Shown: positions 56,089-64,000 of the stretch, one piece after another
Layout of the letters: every line of letters starts with the position of its first letter
How positions within the stretch are numbered: position 1 is the first letter of the stretch
From: Alligator mississippiensis
Lineage: Eukaryota; Chordata; Crocodylia; Alligatoridae
DNA length: 64,000 nucleotides
NCBI RefSeq assembly: GCF_030867095.1
Contig: NC_081829.1
Span: 86,368,261 to 86,432,260 of the forward strand
Direction: 5' to 3'
The notes under the pieces: generated by a model
Seen by the model: the letters and a program-made list of their open reading frames with translations, nothing else
What the model was told of the DNA's origin: nothing
The model's database searches: none
Program-made: the position numbers and the translations under genes

Positions 56089-58356
56089 GCTTTTCTTAAA
56101 GGTGGTATTAGCAGAAACAACAAGTCCTCAATCTCTGTATCCTGAGTTTGAAATAAATTGTTGCCATGTGAAAAAGTTCTGTTTTTGTGCAATATTAAGC
56201 TGCTACCTCTCTCTTCGGCCCTTTGCTTCCAAAGCTTGTAGTGCTCTGCATCTCAAAAGAGCTCAATAAAAGAGTAGAATAAAGATATGTGCACTTGAGT
56301 GTGATATGTGGGTTTGTGTTTGCCTACAGTTGAGGGATATCAAATAAAATTAATGGCTATGTTGTGTTTGAGAGGAAACTCTACAGCCATTTCTGCTACT
56401 TTCTCTGGCTTTCTTAAACTAAGGGCTAGATTCACAAAAGAGATTTAGTTTTTAATAATACTCAATATTGTGAGACATAACTTTTGGAGGCCCTGCTACC
56501 CTGTGGAAACTACAGACCTTATACAATACATGTGGAGAGCTAGGGGATGAAGCTATTAAGATATATTATAGTATATAGTATGATACAGGCTATAATTGCT
56601 ATATTTCCTAGGAGCTATTCAGAAATACCACTGTGTGTGCTGGGGGTGCCTCTTCCAACCCAGGATTCACAGCTGTGTAACCTCTCTTGAAGTTAGGAGC
56701 CTAAGCCAAGTCAGCCTTTCTCATGTAAAACTGAAGGTCTGCTGCACCTGTAAACCAGAAACTCCCTGGCTATTAGCTGCAATGTGGAAGAGACAAATTC
56801 AAATCCCTCATCTCATTTGGAGCATTAATTTTAATTCAGGTCTCCTACCTCAGAGGTGAGTTCTTTAATCACAAAGCTATTGGGAAGGCGTGAGTGAAGC
56901 CATCTCTGGTTGAAGCCACCCCACTTCATGTGACATATTTAACGATCAACTGGTTGTATTGCCTGGTATTTTTGCAAGATATCTTCTAGCTGTATTGGTC
57001 ATAGCCAGAGATCCTTTGTTCTTTCTTGCTGTATAAAGACGGTTGTTCTCTTATCTTTGCTTTATTTATCCTAGATTCTCTACGTTATTTAGATGTTTAA
57101 CTCCCTTAGTTCAATCTTGGTATTCAGCAGGGCTCCGACATTCAGACTTCATCATGAGTTTATGTGAACATATTTATGAAAGAATGGCAAACATCCTATT
57201 GAGGTCAATAAAACCAGGATTTCATCTTCCATGTCTAATCATTCTCTGACTCTTAGACCCCCAACTGCTTAACACATGGAGGGTTGTGTTAGTGTACGGA
57301 AGTGGTCTTTAATCATCATTGGGACGTTTAATATATATCTAGTCTTAGTCATTACTTTCCCATTGGATTTTCTTCTTTCTGCTTGCCTTCAGAGCAAGCT
57401 TTTTTTTAATTTCATCAGGCGTGGTTTTGGTTCCTATCAATGTTTTACTAGTCATCACAAGGACCTACAATTCCAGTTTCTCTCTCTACGCTGCCACTTT
57501 GCGGGGAGGGATGGTACACAATTCTATCTTTGCCATTTAATCACCTCTGAAGGATATTTAAATAATCAGAGTAGTTAGCTGATGCGGGAGGATTCACTCT
57601 GGCTCATTAAGGGTCTGACCCTCTCTCATAGTAAAGCAGAAAGATTATGAACTTTAAAAGACCTACTTTTCTGGATTCACTGCCAGGTAAGAGCCATTTG
57701 CAACAGCTTTCCAAGCCTTTCATGTAATTCCCATTCTCTATTAGAGAAAGATGTTGCTCAAGAGCTACTGTTTCAGGCTAAAAACACTTTCTCTTGCAAT
57801 TTATATATCAATGTGCTAATAGTTTTAGTCAAATAATTAAAGTTGGGGGTGTGGGAGTTGGGAGGTGGAGATCATTTTATTCCTATTGCCAAATGTCTAC
57901 AACCTTATTTGTTTACATTGTGTCCCCCTTTGGCCTGGTAAAATGGAAATTGCCTGCTAGGGGCTCTGCCACTTGCTTCATTGCTGCATTTCTCAGTCTT
58001 TAGAGTATTCATACTTTTTTCTAAAGTGGAAGACATTGGTCCCTAGTGGTGCAAACATATCTCTTGCAGCTAGCTATCCAGCAGATTTTATTTGTCTTAA
58101 GATATGCCAGCACCTCTTCAGTGCCTATTTATGCCTGCTTTTGCATACAGCGTTCCTCTTCCCAGCTATACTTTACTTTTTTGTGGGGGGGGGTTGTTTT
58201 TGTACAGATTCACCTTGACTGTCCTGCTATATTCAAATATATGACCGCTCCTTCCAGCTGTATTTCTTATGAGTGTCCTTCTCATTCTTCAGACAAGGAT
58301 TCATTTGTGTTGTTTGTTCCAATTCAATCCTGCTTTGGAAGTAAGATGGTTTAAAC
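56089..58356. other. Non-coding flank with a possible SINE-like remnant
   Basis: 56765-56885 contains ACAAATTCAAATCCCTCATC and TCAGGTCTCCTACCTCAGAGGTGAG, which resembles a common sauropsid dispersed repeat (gggtctcctacctcagaggtgag), low confidence. AATAAAAGAG near 56265 and AGAATAAAG near 56277 are chance polyadenylation-like words. No gene is recognised. Confidence 0.45.
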
Positions 58357-58738
58357 CAGGAGTGCCAAAGATACAGTCCACAGGCCACAGGGTCCTATCT
58401 TCTGGCCTGCAGTGCTGCCCATGGGTCCTGGAACAGACCCACAGGCCTCATGCTGTGTGTGCTAGATTGGCCCTGTATTGTGCATTTGGCACACAGGACT
58501 AAATGCAGCATGTGGGGTTGGGGCTGGCGTATGTAGGGCCAGTCAGGGATGCATGCTGCATGTAGAGTGTAAGGCTGGTCCAGGGTGCACACTGCATGTG
58601 GTACCTGTGCTAGACCAGCTCTGCATACTGGATCAGGCATGTGGCTGGTCTGCAGGCCTGATCTGGCCCATTGACTTTTCCTATGCCACCCATCCAGCCC
58701 ATTTGGTCCACAGGGCCTGATGAGCTTGACACCCCTAG
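58357..58738 (+). mobile_element. hAT-type non-autonomous element, about 380 bp
   Basis: The ends are CAGGAGTGCCAAAG and CTTGACACCCCTAG, imperfect inverse of the familiar hAT end CAGGGGTGTCAA. TTAAACC occurs at both flanks (58351-58357 and 58740-58746), consistent with an approximately 8-bp target duplication. The interior has imperfect repeats of GGTCCAGGGTGCACACTGCATG. No ORF is credible. Confidence 0.7.
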
Positions 58739-61243
58739 GTTAAACCCTAAAATTCAACATGCCATATAAAACAGGCTGGGGGCAAGCCAGTGCCTCTACA
58801 ATGGCTCTTGGCTTCTTCTGGTTCATGATAGCCTCTTGACAGTAGTTTCTGCAGAAGTTATACAGACAAGGGCTCTGAGAATCCATGGGGATAAAAGTAG
58901 GGTCATTCCACAGCATATCTTAGAAAGCTGTGGCTTCTGTTTTAGTAACACAAGACTGGAAAAGATCACTTGAGCCATCAACTGTCATTCCCTCTAATAA
59001 GAGGCAGCTATAATAGTATTATTATTATTATTATGTATATAACAACAACAAAAACAACAATACATTGTAATACTTTCACCCTGCCTCAGTCCCTAATGCC
59101 CCATAATAATTTCTATAATTCAGAGGAACATTCTGGTCTTGATTTGGAGCTCTTCTGTAAGCAATCAGTTTTTTGGCAATGATCATGAAAAAATTCCTCT
59201 GCAGGAAAGCAATAGCTGTAGGAAGCAGTTTTGGATGTTTAACAGGCTCTAGCAATGGTTGGAGACTTTCTCCTGAAATGGGTGGGCTTTGATGCAACTT
59301 TCGTTAGGAAGGTTTCTCAAGTCCGGGATGGAATTTCAAGGTCAAAAAAGAAAAAGGATGTGCCACCTCAGAACAGCCAAGAACCTGAGGGTCAGGCACC
59401 TGCTTGCCCTATGCGATACTCGGTTTCAAGTTCTTGCTCTAAGCAGGAACTTGTATTAGTTACCGTAGAGATGTATGTCTCCCACAGTCTAAATAAAGCC
59501 CTAAATACCAAGCTGTTTGGGGTAATTTTGCCTAAATCTGTATTTCTTTTTCTGTTTTTTTGCAAAAAAAAATAAAAAAGGAAAGTTGATTTCACCCCTG
59601 TAGAGAACAAAGACCTGTAGCATCCTCAGCATCTCTCTCCAACACTGAATTTTCATTTATTAGCTAACACTAATGAACACTACGTGTATTCAAAAAGAAG
59701 ATACTGAATGACCTTCCCAGGTTTGACATTGTTGACAGGCAGCCAATCCGTGGATCAGAATGACAGCATTATTTTATCATCCTTAAAAGCCTTTTTGATT
59801 TCACTTAATTTCTTGACTGTAGAAAAAGCCCATTGTTTTTTTACGAAATGCTTTATATTTACTCTTCCCTGATGCTCTCACTCTGTACAATCAAAATGAG
59901 AGGTACTCTTGAGATTGAGTGCTTTGCTTTTTTCAGAGGATGTTGATATTAGCTCTCTATACCAGTTTTATCCCCACAGTGATGTTAAGTTCACCTCTCA
60001 GCGCCAAATAACAGAGTGATTTCCAAGCTGTCTTCAGCACTGAGGGCACAGTTCAGATCCCGCTGGCCTCAATTGGACTGCTGCAAATCGACTCTGGTGG
60101 AACAAGGATTTGGATCTTAGTGTCAAAAATCCAAAAGGAGGGGGGTGGAGAAAGGAGGAGAACAATGGACTTTGATAAGCTCATGAAGGGATTATATGAT
60201 GTGGTTGCCTTTACTATCACGGGACTGGATAATGGCATAATAAATCCTGGCCAGTCTAGTCCAGCCCAGTCCATTTTCTGTTTTTCATGAGTGTAGCAAA
60301 GTTCTGCTTTTTCTCTACAGTTGCACCAACTTCAAAGAAATGTACACAGGTCCAGTTCTCTGAAACAACTCTGAACACAGGTAATAATCTAACGTTATTT
60401 TAACTAAATTGAGAGGTAGTCAGGAAGCCATAATGCTACCTTACATACCAGATATTGAATCAAATTAGTGTCCTGTATTTTTATGTTGTCTTCCATCTTC
60501 CAAAAATCATAGTGAACTTTGCAAACTCTCCACTCAGAGAGCTCTATCATTGAAACAAAGCTGGTTCTGAGATGGAACTGAATCACAATGTAGGGCAGGA
60601 AGTAAAGAATACTACTCTCACTACTTTGACTAGAATAGTTAAGCAGTATGCCAGGCTTTGCCTGTTTGTATCCATTGTGGTAACAAAGTGATAGCATAGA
60701 TCAGGTATAGTCATTGTATAGCCATGTTAATTTACACAATATGCCCCAAAAGTTTGCTTCCCTGGACACAGTAGAAATATATCAGGCAGTTTCCTGATCC
60801 CAAAATCCCCTAGCCTGACTCTCAAAATGTGTTCTCTGCCTAAGAAACCTTGTCCCTCTCAGGATTATACTCTAGCTCTTTCTGCTGGCTTTGTGCCTCC
60901 AGCACACAACAGATACACTAACTTCTGCCTGTGATACCAGAATAAACTTCAGTTCAAACAGCTGAATTCTCACCTCCTAGCAGGCATCCTGCTGAAATCT
61001 TCAGTTGTTTCTACAATTTAACAGGGCTTGATTTCTCTTTCTACTGAGCCTGAACGAATACCTGGCATCTCCAATGCTGAATAAGGGTTTGCCATTTGGT
61101 GAATACATTCTCTGACAGCAACCATTTCTGCAAAACAATATCATATTCAACTGAAATGCCAATAAAAATAGTTGTTATCCAAACTGGCCTGCATACTGAT
61201 AATAGTCAGCTTACTGTTGGAAAAAAATGAAGTCGACATGACT
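58739..61243. other. Non-coding stretch
   Basis: Contains an (ATT)n run at about 59016-59034 and AAC/ACA-rich sequence at 59042-59062. Poly-A/T runs at about 59564-59578. No gene is recognised. Confidence 0.5.
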
Positions 61244-61345
61244 GTTTCATTGATGAGAGGCAAAGATATCTTTTATTGGACCAACTTTATATTTGGGATA
61301 GAGTTAGGCAAGCTTTCATATGCAAGATAATCTTCCTCAGGTCTT
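61244..61345 (-). repeat. Dispersed repeat tail (TCTTTTATTGGACCAACTT type)
   Basis: The plus strand reads ATATCTTTTATTGGACCAAC followed by GCAAGCTTTCATATGCAAG and ATCTTCCTCAGGTCTTG. The inverse (acctgaggaaga...cgaaagcttg...ttggtccaataaaagat) is a repeat I recognise from sauropsid genomes. Its class is not assigned. Confidence 0.5.
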
Positions 61346-61489
61346 GTACCAGCTCTCTGACTTCAGTCAGAGTAGGTCTTCTCAGAATTTCAAGGCTTTC
61401 AACAGAAGCTGCATTAGCACGAATGTAGGCTTTTCAGCAATGTGAAATGTCCAACAAGATGAAAGTAGAATGAAATTAAATCAATCTGT

Positions 61490-61757
61490 TTTGCTCTCTG
61501 GTCTCACAGGCCTTGAGAGTCTTTAACCACCTTAACTAAAGCCTTCCATCTCCTCCTATCTTGCACAATCTCCTTCCACCTTGTTGCATCTTTGTATTCA
61601 GATCAGTTTTTATGTTATCTTCCCGTCGTTCCCTACCTTGCAATCTGATACTCTCCACCTCTGACTCCAGAATCTGCCTCACATGCCGTCTCTCATCAGT
61701 TCTTGTGACATGCCCTGCCCATTTCATTTTCTGCACTCTTATCTTGCTCAAGAAATA
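61490..61757 (-). pseudogene. Non-LTR retrotransposon C-terminal fragment
   Basis: The minus frame encodes MKWAGHVTRTDERRHVRQIL followed by GRERREDNIKTDL and GGRRLCKIGGDGRLWLRWLK. The WAGHV.R.D motif is the usual C-terminal signature of endonuclease-type LINE polymerases (RTE/jockey-like and relatives). Only the C-terminus is present. It is a different family from the LINE at 23929-25560. Confidence 0.6.
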
Positions 61758-61759
61758 AG

Positions 61760-64000
61760 TCTGTTTAGTATATAAATATATAGGATGAGATGGTTAATTT
61801 GTCTATTCTTTCCAATTCAGGAAGGAATCCCTATTCAGGAACATACTTAAGCGCGTGTTGAAATTAAAGCATGTTCTTAACACCCTTTCAAACTATTGTG
61901 CTTTTCTAAGTATCGGCATACTAATTGAAAATAGATTTAAGTGATTTCCAGTGAAAACACACAACTAAAATGATCACCATAATCCCTGGTGTTTGTTTGC
62001 CAAAGTATGAATCACTAGTATGCAAATAAAAATATATGTAAAGGTAAAATCATTCATTAACCAAAAGGGATATTACTGTTTTACTCTCTCAGTGGTTAGA
62101 CTGCCTCCTGAGAAGGTGGTCTTCATGAACCAAAGTCAATATTATTTGTATTTGTCCTTGTTTTAGTATTAAAAGCAAAACTCAATGTCTTGACATTTTG
62201 GAAGGACCTCTACTTTCCACTGGTAAACAGTAGCTGCATGACTGACCCTGAAACACTAAAGCTTTGAGTCAGCTCATTTAATCTAAATCCACATGTATTT
62301 GTTCAGGTATTATATCCAAATTGGGAGTTAATTTTTCAATTCTGCTTTGACTAGGTGATTATGAAGAAGCCCACAATAACCAGCAAATTAGGCAGCTCTT
62401 TCAAGGGAGACTCAGGACTGCTGATACTGAACTGAATCAGGCATTTCTGAAGCACAAGAGGAAACCATACGAAACACTTGGAAACAAGGATTTTCAAGTT
62501 GAAATTGACTTGTCAGTGAGCAGGAATATGTTATTGTGAGAGGAAATCGATGCAGAGAGATTGCAAAGACCCAAACAGTAAACAGTCTGTAAATGAGCTT
62601 CTGTCTACTTTGTAGTCCGAGCCAAAAGACCGCTTGACATAATTTTCTAGGAAATCGGATAGTGTCAATTCTTAATCTGAATCATGTTGAAAACACCTAC
62701 TTATTTATGGATGAAGAATTGAACTTGCTGACATGCATGGAAGAAAGTATCTCAACAGCATAGCATATTCACAAACTATGAAAACAATAGGTACTGAATT
62801 CAATTGTTTCAACTATTCACTTGGTTACGCTAATTTTAGGGTGGAATAACTTTACTGATGAAATTTTACTAGGGAATGTGCAACTTTACCGGGGATAAAA
62901 TTATCTGGATGCTGTGACTGACTGAGAAGATGCCGAACAACTACTAATGAAAATTAAGAGCTTTTTTTGCAAATGCCCGAAATCTTGGGACAGTACCAAG
63001 GAGATGTAGGAACTTTAAGTAAAGTCAGACGGAGATGTACCTGGAGAGTGATGCTGCTAAGAATTCCATCAATACTGGGAATGACATCCCTTTTGCATCC
63101 TTCAAATGTTAACAGGAAAAATGTGCTTCCAAAATTTTTCTGTAACAGCAGCACCAAGCTCTATTGTTCAATCCAAATATGAAGCCAAAATCAAATCAGT
63201 AAGCCAAGCCAGAAAATTCCCTTGGCTCGTTCTAGCAATTCTAGCCTGCCAAATTATAATTAACTATACTGGTTGTACTCCATATAAACATCATCATCTC
63301 TTGCATGTTCAGAATCATTGAGCTGCTCTCAAAGGAGACATTCACCAACTGCTGCGTGAGGTCATTTCCCTGTGCCATGCAGGTGGTTTTGCAACTTGAT
63401 AAGATCTAAGCCCTGAGCTATCTGCAATTTATCCTTTTGCAGAGGTATTAGGGAGCAGACACATGCACTGAGCATGGAAAGCAAGCAACTCTGTCTCTTG
63501 AAGAGATTGTGCTAAACTTCTAATAATTTTTGCATTAAATACTATGATTTTTTTTTCTAACAATTCTGCATGAAACAAAACCCAATGCTGATGTTCTTAA
63601 CATACAATGTTCCAGGCCCAAGTGAGGGCTTCTAGGCAAGGAATAAAAAAAGGGGGGAAATGACCAAGTACCAGAAGTGTAAACTATAGGAAGCATAATG
63701 TCAAAAACACTATTAATTGATACAAGTGCAACAGAGATCACATGGCAGACTCTTAAGAGTTTAGAGCCCAATGATACCTAAACCACAAGACGGAAAAGTA
63801 TATTAGATTACAATAACATGTTTCTGTCCATTGATTGAGAAAGATAAGAGGTCATTTTAATCCCTTCAGCCCTCTGAGATGTTGTTTGCTAAGTTTTTAA
63901 CGTTTTCGCTGGAATCACAGCTCTTTTGCTAATTAAAATGTTGTGAATTATTATATGCTATAAATGTATGAAGAGGACTTGGACAAGGACTAAGTAACTG
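61760..64000. other. Non-coding stretch
   Basis: No gene or repeat end is recognised. 62350-63330 is repeat-free and evenly mixed in composition, so it could include conserved non-coding DNA, which I cannot test. Confidence 0.5.

Overview
This is a gene-poor window of vertebrate nuclear DNA, most likely from a crocodilian; a turtle is the main alternative. The evidence is several independent CR1 LINE copies of the sauropsid type, a MIR-like SINE, many short terminal-inverted-repeat (TIR) DNA elements that share ends and internal motifs, and no bacterial-style gene packing. I found no convincing host protein-coding gene, tRNA, rRNA or CRISPR array. The window could be intergenic or lie inside a large intron. 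The organism call is inference.

Layout. 1-5.3 kb is mostly AT-rich unique DNA with a purine-rich tract. 5.3-15 kb holds small TIR elements, a 1.6 kb non-autonomous DNA element carrying paired ACTACAA-type promoter motifs, a CR1 tail, a long-inverted-repeat element and three MITEs. 15.5-20 kb has an LTR-like repeat stretch and then quiet DNA. 20-25.6 kb has a CR1 fragment, a MITE, a TG microsatellite, a second long-inverted-repeat element and a degraded endonuclease-type LINE with a MITE nested in it. 25.6-38 kb is quiet DNA with further TIR elements, a MIR, a CR1 tail and a Tigger/pogo-like MITE with TA target duplications. 38-41.5 kb is GC-rich repetitive DNA plus another CR1. 43.9-47.2 kb has a palindrome-rich MITE, a probable solo LTR and the longest CR1 (about 1.9 kb, RT domain recognisable, several frameshifts).

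The main object is a nearly complete endogenous retrovirus at 49198-56088 on the minus strand. It has two LTRs (754 and 762 bp, about 19 substitutions and one 8-bp indel between them by eye), a primer binding site matching the 3' end of tRNA-Ser(GCT), gag, protease, reverse transcriptase, RNase H and integrase, but no room for env. Unusual points are a gag stop that overlaps a protease/pol ATG (TAATG), no visible CCHC zinc knuckle in Gag, a strong splice-donor sequence inside the LTR, and an amber stop immediately upstream of the catalytic YVDD. It looks distantly class III/ERV-L-S-like with some foamy-virus-like layout features; that placement is inference. The gene set is broken by several frameshifts and stops, so it is annotated as pseudogenes.

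The remainder (56-64 kb) holds a hAT-like element, SINE-like and LINE fragments, and otherwise featureless DNA.
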